Shown: positions 1 to 6,335 of the stretch, in pieces
Layout: each line of letters starts with the position of its first letter
Position numbering within the stretch: the stretch's first letter is position 1
Source of the DNA: Acidimicrobiaceae bacterium
Lineage (GTDB): Bacteria > Actinomycetota > Acidimicrobiia > Acidimicrobiales > Palsa-688
NCBI GenBank assembly: GCA_030838025.1
Contig: JAUTXM010000171.1
Coordinates: 1 to 9,836, forward strand
DNA: 9,836 bases
Direction of reading: 5' to 3'
Position numbers and translations under genes: made by a program
The notes under the pieces: generated by a model
The model's database searches: none
What the model was told of the DNA's origin: nothing
Seen by the model: only the letters and a program-made list of their open reading frames with translations

Positions 1-23
1 CCGACGAATAGGAAACGGGCACG

Positions 24-2990
24 GTGTCTGCACGGGAGAGCGAGTCGTTCGACGCCAGGCTCCTCACCGATGCCGATCTCTATGAATACGTCTCGATACC
101 GAGACGCACCGACGAGGAGTTGCGCAACGAAGATCCCACCCCCGGGCAGCTCTTTGCGGGGTTAGTGGGCGCCCACGCTCAGCTGCGCGCCGCGTCCGAG
201 TTCCCGGGCCGACCAGTGTTCATCGCGGCCTGGGCCCGCAGGCCACACCGCCCATCCCTGCGGTTCCTGGTCGGCGGTCGCCCCTTCTTTCCTGGAGCGC
301 TGCCGACGCAGGAAGAGAGCACGACCCGCTTATTGTATCCCCCCGGTGGTCGCGGCTACCGCGTTGACGGCACGGAATTCGCCGCCGAACTCTCTCGGCT
401 CCCGTTGTGGCTTCGGTGCACGGCCAAGAGCGAGGCGTTGGTCCACGATGACGGCGGGCGGACCCGGGAGCGGGTGCGGCGAGGCTCATTCGAGGACTAC
501 GTCGCCCACCTCTCCGCCCTTGAGTTCTGCTGGCTCGTGCTCGCCGAACCGACCGATGACGAAGCCGTGAACGGCCTGCTCCTCCAGCTGGAGCAAGCGG
601 CGCCCCGCCTCAGGAAAATGGAGTCCTCGGAACCGCAGCGCGTCGAACTGGAGCGCACCCAGGATCGCTACCGTGAGCTTTCGCGTGCCCGGGTCCCAGG
701 GGTCTGGGGCGTGCACCTGCTCGTCGGCTCGACCACCCGCGGCAACGTCCGGCAGGTGGCGGGCCTGCTATGCAGCGCCAGCGACATCGCCGAACTCCCC
801 TACCTCCTAGCCCCCGGCGATGACATCGGCTCCCTGGCGGAGACACTCGGACGCCGAACGACCATCGCCGACGCCCTTCGGGCGAACTCGCCCTTCCCCG
901 CAACGTCCGAACTCCTCGCCGCCCTCGCCCGTCCACCGGTTCGCGAGCTCCCCGGTATACGAGCTGTCCTGCCTCACCGATTCGACGTCACACCCGAGGT
1001 ACCCGAGGACAGCGAGTCCATCGCGCTCGGCGACATACTCGACGAGTCCGTCACTCCGGCCGGCCCCTTCGCCGTCTCGTTCAAGACCCTCAACCGCCAC
1101 AGCTTCGTTTGCGGCGCGACCGGCGCCGGCAAGTCCCAGACCGTCCGCACGTTGCTGGAGGGCCTCTCCCGGGCTCCCCGGCGTATACCGTGGATGGTGA
1201 TCGAGCCCGCTAAGGCGGAATATGGCCGAATGGCGGGCCGCCTTGCCGGCCACGACGACGTGTTCGTTGTCCGTCCCGGCGACCCGGACAAGGTTCCGGC
1301 TTGCATCAACCCGCTGGAGCCAGAGCCCGGCTACCCGATCCAAAGCCATATCGACCTTGTCCGCGCCTTGTTCCTTGCGGCCTTCGAAGCCATCGAGCCA
1401 TTCCCCCAGGTGCTGGCGCTGGCCATGACTCGCACCTACGAGGATCTGGGGTGGGACCTGGTCCTCAGCGAACCGCGACGCATGGCGAAACCGAAGTACT
1501 ACATCGACGAACCCGATGTGACACCCAAGCCGCGCTATCCGACGCTCGGCGACCTGCAACGCACCGCACAGGAAGTTGTGGCGTCCATCGGGTACGGCAC
1601 CCAGGTAACAGCGGATGTGCGCGGCTTCATCGACGTGCGAATCGGCAGTCTGCGACTCGGCAGTCCGGGGCGGTTCTTCGAAGGCGGGTTCCCGATCGAC
1701 CTCGGCGGTTTGCTGGAGCGCAACGTGGTCTTCGAGATCGAGGACATCGCCAACGACCAGGACAAGGCGTTCCTGATCGGCATCGTCATCATCCGCCTCG
1801 TCGAGCATCTTCGAGTCAAGAACCGCGGCGTCGAAGGGCCGGTCCCCCTCCAACATGTCACGGTGGTCGAAGAAGCTCATCGCCTTCTCAAGAAGGTGAA
1901 CGAGGACCACCCGGCCCGCCAGTCCGTTGAACTGTTTGCCTCGTTGCTGGCCGAAGTCCGCGCCTACGGCGAGGGGATCATCGTGGCGGAGCAGATCCCC
2001 AACAAGATCGTGCCCGACGTTGTGAAGAACAGCGCCCTCAAAGTTCTGCATCGTCTCCCCGCGAAAGACGACCGCGATGTGGTCGGAGCCACGATCAACC
2101 TGCTCGATGACCACTCCCAGTATGTCGTTGCCCTCCAGCCCGGCGTCGCGGCAGTGGCCGTTGACGGTATGGATTGGCCGCTGCTGGTCAAGATGCCCGG
2201 CGCTGGCGAGACCCGTGAGTCGTCCGAGAAGGCGCTGACAGAGCTGCCCTTCGTTGCGCCGCGAGCACAGCAGTGGCCGGTGAGGGACCCAGTGAAGCTG
2301 GGGACACTGCGGGACCTCAGGGGAGCGGAGCGCATCGCCATCGACCCCCGAGTGGTCATCTGGGCGGAACTTGTGACGTTTGCCCACCTCGCCGGGGTGG
2401 CCCCCCCCATGCCGGGCCCGGGGCTGGTCGAATGGCTCACCAACAATCGCCGGGCTGACCAGGCGGCAGCGGCGGTCGTGATCGCGGCCGAGCGTGCTGT
2501 TGCCGCCCGCGAGGTCTCGCTCGCGGAGTTCGTCGATCCCGTGGACCTCGTTCACCATGTGGTGGACTCACTCAAGGACCGGCTCGGTCAAGACCGCAGG
2601 ACTTGCGGCGGTGACGAACGGCGGTGGCAGGCCGGCGTTTGGCGATGGGTAGATGTCCGAAAAGCGCTGGAGCAAGACGGCGCCTCTCCTGGCCGGCATC
2701 CGTTGTCGCCGGAATGGGCGCGTCGCGGTCTCGTGGTTGCGGGTGACACGTCTTCCGGCCAGCTCGCAGCGCTTCGAGAAAATGTTGCCTATCAGCGCCC
2801 CGCCCACCGGCTCGCCATCGGCTCGCCAAAGGTGAGTGGGCTCGACGCCGCACTCGACGAACTTGGCGGTCCCGATCGTGCCGCCGACCACCTAGAGATG
2901 ACAGTCAGCCAGGTCGTGACAGGCGGAGAGTTCCCTTACCTGGTCGGCATTTGGGCCGACCAGATCAAGGACGCCCGAGATGCCCGCTGA
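24..2990 (+). CDS. HerA/VirB4-type ATPase of a toxin locus (DUF87-like)
   Basis: A 988-aa P-loop ATPase of the HerA/FtsK superfamily. Seen: Walker A GATGAGKS at residues 364-371 (Lys370), directly after a strand reading SFVCG; Walker B VTVVEEAH at 612-619 with catalytic Glu617; and a conserved block, AEQIPNKI, from about residue 655, followed by VKNSALKVLHRL, where HerA proteins carry their sensor region. About 340 residues precede the motor and include a segment, PHRFDVTPE, that commonly leads into the ATPase core of actinobacterial VirB4/HerA-like proteins. The last 250 residues are unrecognised. No membrane segment or signal peptide is evident, so it is probably a cytoplasmic hexameric motor. 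The GTG start at 24 is preceded by AGGAAA at 10-15; a possible upstream gene stops at 9-11. The next gene overlaps it by 11 bp, implying translational coupling. Known members pump DNA or proteins; I infer a role in exporting the downstream toxin. A HerA-type defence ATPase is the alternative. Confidence 0.85.
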   Translation: MSARESESFDARLLTDADLYEYVSIPRRTDEELRNEDPTPGQLFAGLVGAHAQLRAASEFPGRPVFIAAWARRPHRPSLRFLVGGRPFFPGALPTQEESTTRLLYPPGGRGYRVDGTEFAAELSRLPLWLRCTAKSEALVHDDGGRTRERVRRGSFEDYVAHLSALEFCWLVLAEPTDDEAVNGLLLQLEQAAPRLRKMESSEPQRVELERTQDRYRELSRARVPGVWGVHLLVGSTTRGNVRQVAGLLCSASDIAELPYLLAPGDDIGSLAETLGRRTTIADALRANSPFPATSELLAALARPPVRELPGIRAVLPHRFDVTPEVPEDSESIALGDILDESVTPAGPFAVSFKTLNRHSFVCGATGAGKSQTVRTLLEGLSRAPRRIPWMVIEPAKAEYGRMAGRLAGHDDVFVVRPGDPDKVPACINPLEPEPGYPIQSHIDLVRALFLAAFEAIEPFPQVLALAMTRTYEDLGWDLVLSEPRRMAKPKYYIDEPDVTPKPRYPTLGDLQRTAQEVVASIGYGTQVTADVRGFIDVRIGSLRLGSPGRFFEGGFPIDLGGLLERNVVFEIEDIANDQDKAFLIGIVIIRLVEHLRVKNRGVEGPVPLQHVTVVEEAHRLLKKVNEDHPARQSVELFASLLAEVRAYGEGIIVAEQIPNKIVPDVVKNSALKVLHRLPAKDDRDVVGATINLLDDHSQYVVALQPGVAAVAVDGMDWPLLVKMPGAGETRESSEKALTELPFVAPRAQQWPVRDPVKLGTLRDLRGAERIAIDPRVVIWAELVTFAHLAGVAPPMPGPGLVEWLTNNRRADQAAAAVVIAAERAVAAREVSLAEFVDPVDLVHHVVDSLKDRLGQDRRTCGGDERRWQAGVWRWVDVRKALEQDGASPGRHPLSPEWARRGLVVAGDTSSGQLAALRENVAYQRPAHRLAIGSPKVSGLDAALDELGGPDRAADHLEMTVSQVVTGGEFPYLVGIWADQIKDARDAR

Positions 2991-4011
2991 CCGCCCGGCC
3001 TCAGCAATCGTTCCCGACGCGGTTGGTCACCCGGCGAAGCCATACGTTCCGGACTCCTCGATATCCGCGGCGAACGAGAGAGCTGACGATGCCGACGAGT
3101 CGTCGGGCTGGCGGGCCGGGGCTCCGCCAAGACCACGCGGAGCGGCCAAAGACCGCCCGGCAGAGCAACTATCAGAAGTGGCCGGTCAGCCGGTACCCTC
3201 GCTCGAGGTCGAGCAGGCCCTGATCTGGATGCCCGAAGAGGCAGCCGAGGCAGCCAGCCGAGATCGGACAGCGGAGAACGTCTTCCACCAAGACCTCCGT
3301 TCGACCACGTCCGAACTTCCGCCCGTCGCCTCTTCCGGCGACCTGGAGGTTGAGGCCACGCCTCGGTCCGATTCTCACTTTGGGCGTTCCTCACGATCCG
3401 GCCCGCCTGCTCGAGAACAGGTCTCTCGGCGCAAGGGGACCCCGAGCTTCGGACCATGGGAGCTGAACCCCGAAGGGCAGCCGTTGCTCCCGCCCCGGCT
3501 GCGTTGCGAAGCCACTCCCGAGGGACCAGTCCAATGGCTTGACGAGTCATACATCCCGCCAGGGATTCTGCCACCCGTTGAGCCGGTCATCGTCTACCGC
3601 GCGGGCCGCGCGCGGTCCGGCCATTCGGCGTCTTTCCGCGCTGAAGTCGAGCACCTCAGGACGCGCCTCGCGACCGAGACCCTGTGGACGAAGACGTTCG
3701 TCAGCCGTGTTCTTGTCGAGGGCCTAACGGCCATTGACGACGACGCCACCCGGCTGGGCGCACTGGCGATAACGAGGGGCGACCGGAACGACCTGGTGGT
3801 CTTCGTCGTGGCGCCTGGGGACAATCTCGCGCCGCGTACCTCCCAAGCAGGTGACAGTTACACCTGCGTTGTCCAGATCGACGAAGTCGTCAACGACACG
3901 GTCACGTTCATCTACTGTCACGAACTGACTCTCGGCCCCGATCTCGACGCAGAAGCATTCCGCCGAGCCCTCGACCGCTATTGCCACCTCGATGACGGCG
4001 GTCCGATGTGA
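2980..4011 (+). CDS. Unknown protein carrying the SGWxAGAPP tag, ATPase partner
   Basis: A 343-aa protein that I do not recognise. It starts with ATG inside the 3' end of the ATPase gene (11-bp overlap), so the two are very likely co-translated. Residues 1 to about 150 look disordered, rich in Pro, Ala, Ser and charge, and contain SSGWRAGAPP at 41-50, the same motif that is repeated in the toxin two positions downstream. Residues from about 155 to 343 look folded: a Pro-rich entry (IPPGILPPVEPVIVYR), a helix around SFRAEVEHLRTRL, then alternating strands (LGALAIT, DLVVFVV, YTCVVQI, TVTFIYCHEL) and a final helix EAFRRALDRYC. No signal peptide, transmembrane helix or catalytic signature is visible. 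From its position and the shared motif I infer that it is an adaptor, chaperone or structural part of the delivery apparatus. It could also be a second effector of unknown class. That the gene is real is well supported; its role is not. Confidence 0.8.
   Translation: MPADRPASAIVPDAVGHPAKPYVPDSSISAANERADDADESSGWRAGAPPRPRGAAKDRPAEQLSEVAGQPVPSLEVEQALIWMPEEAAEAASRDRTAENVFHQDLRSTTSELPPVASSGDLEVEATPRSDSHFGRSSRSGPPAREQVSRRKGTPSFGPWELNPEGQPLLPPRLRCEATPEGPVQWLDESYIPPGILPPVEPVIVYRAGRARSGHSASFRAEVEHLRTRLATETLWTKTFVSRVLVEGLTAIDDDATRLGALAITRGDRNDLVVFVVAPGDNLAPRTSQAGDSYTCVVQIDEVVNDTVTFIYCHELTLGPDLDAEAFRRALDRYCHLDDGGPM
3100..3129 (+). repeat. SGWxAGAPP motif copy in the 343-aa protein
   Basis: Encodes SSGWRAGAPP (residues 41-50) in the disordered N-terminal part of the protein between the ATPase and the toxin. 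It matches the repeated motif of the toxin stalk (4203, 4545, 4680) in seven core positions, SGW and AGAP, with a basic or acidic residue between them. Its codons differ from those of the toxin copies more than those copies differ from one another, so conservation looks protein-level rather than the result of a fresh DNA duplication. Confidence 0.8.
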
Positions 4012-4110
4012 CAGGCCTAGCTCACGCCCTCTCCTGGCTCATCTCTGGCAGGTTGCGCTCATCCGAGGCAGTCCGTGTGGATCCGCGTCGGGGTACCCGG
4101 CCGGCGTGAC

Positions 4111-4117
4111 GGGGAGG
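4111..4117 (+). promoter_or_regulatory. Ribosome binding site fixing the toxin GTG start
   Basis: GGGGAGG lies 7 bases before the GTG at 4125. An ATG at 4120 is closer to it but is followed two codons later by TGA in its own frame, so GTG at 4125 is the start. The 113-bp gap between the preceding stop (4011) and this start holds no ORF I can support; it could house a separate toxin promoter, but I cannot pick out convincing -35/-10 boxes. Confidence 0.65.
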
Positions 4118-4124
4118 CCATGAC

Positions 4125-5363
4125 GTGAGCGACAAACCTCCGCCTCCGCCGCCACCAGAGAAGCCTCCGCCGCCAGCCGCAGACAAGGTCCCCTCGCCCC
4201 GTGATTCAGGATGGAAGGCGGGCGCGCCCCCGACCGATACGACGACGAACACCAAGTCGCCGACACCCGATAACCGAACAAAGTCGCCAGGCCCTGACGG
4301 GGGGGCGCCGCCTGGTGCGACGACCAAGTCTCTCAGCCGTGATCCGGGCCGCCAATCAGAATCCACCGCTGTGTCGGAGTCCCCCGCCCGCACCTCCTCT
4401 GAGACCAACGGCGGCCAGGGTGACTCCAGGCAGGGAGGCCAGCCAGACCAGGCTGCGCAGGCGGATGCGGCACAAACCGACGGTGGCAGCCAAACTGTCG
4501 ATCAACCGACCGACGACGGCGACCAGGCCGGCGCGGGGCTGCAAGCTTCCGGGTGGGAGGCGGGCGCGCCACCGGGTGCGATGACCAAGACTCCTTTTCG
4601 TGAACCGGTCGGCCAATCAGAGTCCACCGCTGTCTCGGAATCCCCCAAGGTTGACAATCCACAAGGCGCCGCGACGCGTGATTCAGGGTGGAAGGCGGGC
4701 GCGCCCGCCGACGGGGCGAAGAACGACACCTCTGTTGGGACCGACGACGGGAGCACGAATCGACCCGGCGCCGGAGACACCCGGTCGCAGTCGAGCCCGG
4801 ACGCCGGATCGCCCGCTCACAGCACCGCCCCCGACAACAGGAGGGACGGTGAGGGCTCAGCGCCGGGTAATCGGACCGGCTCCGACAGAAACGTTGGGCC
4901 GGTCAAGGTTGACGATGGGGAGAACCAGACCGAGGGCACGGAAGCGCGAAAGGGCGAGAAGGGAGAACCGGAGACTAAGCAGGAGAAGGAGCAGGAGAAG
5001 GAGAAGGAGACTAAGCGGGAGAAGGAGTCAGCCGATGTAAAGCCGGAGGAAGTTCCCAAAGACGAGGGGGCGGAGCCAGCTGCGCAGCCGGAGCAGCAGG
5101 AACACGAAGAACAGACGAAAGAGAGGAAACGGCCTGTCGAAAAGCAGGAATCACCGATATGGCGAGATCTGAAACCTTATAGAGGAGAATTGAAGACCAA
5201 CGACAAACCCGGAAAGGATAAGCGGGTGTACCGTTGGGATCATACCCACAATGATATTGAAACGTATGACCGCCGCGGCAAGCATCTGGGCGATATTGAT
5301 CCCGTCACAGGTAAACCAACTAAACCAGCGAAGGAGGGCCGGGTGAACAGAGATGTACGGTAA
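4125..5363 (+). CDS. Polymorphic toxin with colicin E3-type rRNase tip
   Basis: A 412-aa toxin. Residues 1-20 are almost pure Pro with Lys/Glu. Residues 27-194 carry three SGWxAGAP repeats (27-36, 141-150, 186-194), a decayed copy at 59-64, and a 28-residue duplication. Residues 270-345 are Lys/Glu-rich and may form an extended charged helix. Residues about 345-412 match the colicin E3/cloacin cytotoxic domain: VYRWDHTHNDIETY gives Asp372, His375 and Glu379, at the same spacing as E3 Asp510, His513 and Glu517; KHLGDIDPVTG follows, and Arg406 in EGRVNRD aligns with E3 Arg545 allowing a one-residue gap. Colicin E3 cuts 16S rRNA at the decoding site and stops translation, so this tip should do the same. 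There is no signal peptide and no colicin receptor or translocation domain, so delivery must differ from colicins. The GTG start has a strong RBS, and the 3' end overlaps the presumed immunity gene by 11 bp. Base composition falls at the tip. Confidence 0.9.
   Translation: MSDKPPPPPPPEKPPPPAADKVPSPRDSGWKAGAPPTDTTTNTKSPTPDNRTKSPGPDGGAPPGATTKSLSRDPGRQSESTAVSESPARTSSETNGGQGDSRQGGQPDQAAQADAAQTDGGSQTVDQPTDDGDQAGAGLQASGWEAGAPPGAMTKTPFREPVGQSESTAVSESPKVDNPQGAATRDSGWKAGAPADGAKNDTSVGTDDGSTNRPGAGDTRSQSSPDAGSPAHSTAPDNRRDGEGSAPGNRTGSDRNVGPVKVDDGENQTEGTEARKGEKGEPETKQEKEQEKEKETKREKESADVKPEEVPKDEGAEPAAQPEQQEHEEQTKERKRPVEKQESPIWRDLKPYRGELKTNDKPGKDKRVYRWDHTHNDIETYDRRGKHLGDIDPVTGKPTKPAKEGRVNRDVR
4203..4232 (+). 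repeat. SGWxAGAPP motif, toxin copy 1
   Basis: Encodes DSGWKAGAPP (toxin residues 27-36), directly after the Pro-rich N terminus. The DNA around it, GATTCAGGATGGAAGGCGGG, is nearly identical to the copy at 4680, which points to duplication within the gene. Confidence 0.85.
4302..4385 (+). repeat. 28-residue stalk repeat, copy A
   Basis: Encodes toxin residues 60-87, beginning GAPPGATTK and ending QSESTAVSESP. It matches residues 147-174 (4563-4646) at 21 of 28 positions, and the DNA of the QSESTAVSESP part is also close. The preceding residues, DGG, replace the SGWxA part of the motif, so this looks like a decayed copy of the full SGWxAGAPP unit. A run of seven G at 4299-4305 sits at the start of the repeat. 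Confidence 0.85.
4545..4574 (+). repeat. SGWxAGAPP motif, toxin copy 2
   Basis: Encodes ASGWEAGAPP (toxin residues 141-150), with Glu instead of Lys or Arg at the variable position. It runs straight into the second copy of the 28-residue stalk repeat. Confidence 0.85.
4563..4646 (+). repeat. 28-residue stalk repeat, copy B
   Basis: Encodes toxin residues 147-174 (GAPPGAMTK to QSESTAVSESP), the partner of 4302-4385. Copies A and B start 261 bases, that is 87 codons, apart, so the duplication kept the reading frame. The amino-acid differences are in the middle of the unit, while both ends are conserved. Confidence 0.85.
4680..4706 (+). repeat. SGWxAGAP motif, toxin copy 3
   Basis: Encodes DSGWKAGAP (toxin residues 186-194), followed by ADG instead of a second Pro. 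Its DNA is almost the same as copy 1 at 4203. It is the last copy before the charged region leading to the nuclease tip. Confidence 0.85.
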
Positions 5364-5643
5364 GGAACTTCCTCATGCGTGCGAGCAGATGCTGGACGCG
5401 CTCAACGACCCTCGGATTCCTGTTGTCTATGACGAGATCTTTCGTGAGTACGGCATAACTGACTGCGAGGAGAGCTCTATCATGCAGGTAATATCATACT
5501 GTCCTTGGTGTGGAACTCCTCTTCCGAGTTCTTTGCGAGACGCTTGGTTCGACCGGCTGGATAAGCTTGGCCTAGATCCCGGTGATGAACGAATTCCGAA
5601 GGACATGGCGACCAGTGCTTGGTGGCGCACATCCGACCTTTAA
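5353..5643 (+). CDS. DUF6980-like presumed immunity protein
   Basis: A 96-aa protein whose ATG lies inside the last codons of the toxin gene, the usual place for the cognate immunity gene. Seen: HACEQM at 8-13, a CPWCG pair of cysteines (Cys50, Cys53), then LRDAWFDRL at 61-69, and a terminal SAWW at 88-91. This order (Cys-Glu near the N terminus, YCPWCG, LP-SLRD-WF, final WW) is the pattern I recall for DUF6980, a family seen beside toxin genes; Cys10, Cys50 and Cys53 may bind a metal. It does not look like the colicin E3 immunity protein (cloacin immunity family), so the toxin tip seems paired with a different inhibitor type. AGGAGGG at 5332-5338 is 14 bases before the ATG, rather far; an in-frame TGA at 5344 rules out an earlier start, and coupling to toxin translation may assist initiation. 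Inferred job: bind the RNase tip in the producer's cytoplasm. Confidence 0.8.
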   Translation: MYGKELPHACEQMLDALNDPRIPVVYDEIFREYGITDCEESSIMQVISYCPWCGTPLPSSLRDAWFDRLDKLGLDPGDERIPKDMATSAWWRTSDL

Positions 5644-6176
5644 CCTCGATTTCTCGTCCGAAACGGCTTTTATGGGGAGGGCCCGATTATGTCGGAAACG
5701 TCGTGCATGAGATGAACGGGCGAAGATTTAAACCCTTCGTTATGAAGGTAGGGCCGTTGGAGAAAGTCGATCGAGAAGCTCAGGCGATCAACGACATCGT
5801 GTCGCAGACAATTATGGGTATTGGGCCGCTTGTCCATCGTCGAGGGATTAGCAAAGCGCTTCTTGTTCAGGACCTAGCGTCTCTTTCGGAACACTCTGCT
5901 CTCGCCAGCCTACGGAATTGCGTTAGGACAAGTGATGAGGGGCCGGGTCTGGTTGGGCGGGTGCTGAGACACCGTCTCGGACCCTGGTATCAGCCCGCTA
6001 GACAACGTTCGCGAGACTTCGTTCTCGGAACCCTCTTTGCCCCTTATCTAGACACGGGTCCGAAGGTCGGTCGCGATTTTCCGCCCCAGTGGGATGACCT
6101 TTTCGATTGGGTTGAGGGCGACACGGGCTGCCGATGGGCTAATGTCGAACCTGCGGTGTATATGCGAGGTCCATGA
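5619..6176 (+). pseudogene. Remnant resembling the N-lobe of a kinase-fold protein
   Basis: An open frame of 185 codons with a poor start: TTG at 5619 inside the immunity gene and no ribosome binding site (the first in-frame ATG is 5712). The protein reads like the middle of a larger one: a glycine-containing opening (LLWGGPDYVGN), a strand with a lysine (KPFVMKVG), a helix with a glutamate (KVDREAQAIND), then a hydrophobic strand ALLVQDLASL, as in the N-lobe of kinase or phosphotransferase folds, including inactive ones in conflict systems. No catalytic HxD-type loop or metal-binding DFG is found before the stop at 6174, nor could I find it in the next 150 bases. Its base composition (55% GC in the line at 5821) matches the toxin tip rather than the flanks. 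I read it as a fragment brought in with the tip and immunity module; an intact small protein of unknown role is the alternative. Confidence 0.35.
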
Positions 6177-6335
6177 TGGCCGATCTGTCTGAGACCGCGA
6201 TCACGGGGATCTCCATTCGGTTGGCCGGAGGCAGGGGCCGGTTGCAGCCTCCGACTTGCGCTGCGGGGATGCGACTGGTAGTTCAGTCTCGGCGGCGCCG
6301 GCTCTTCGGGATGGCGCCTACGTCGTCGATGCTCG

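Noticed and set aside
807..2558. A 583-codon open frame on the - strand opposite the ATPase gene
   Set aside because: Its translation has no domain signature and odd composition; the + strand frame contains Walker A and B motifs. It is an antisense shadow typical of high-GC coding sequence.
4022..4408. A - strand open frame with a Gly-rich product opposite the toxin start
   Set aside because: It is the mirror of the Pro-rich toxin N terminus and has no ribosome binding site.
4125..5363. A real bacteriocin of colicin type
   Set aside because: Only the C-terminal RNase domain matches; there is no receptor-binding or translocation domain, no lysis gene and no cloacin-type immunity gene, and the host appears to be an actinobacterium.
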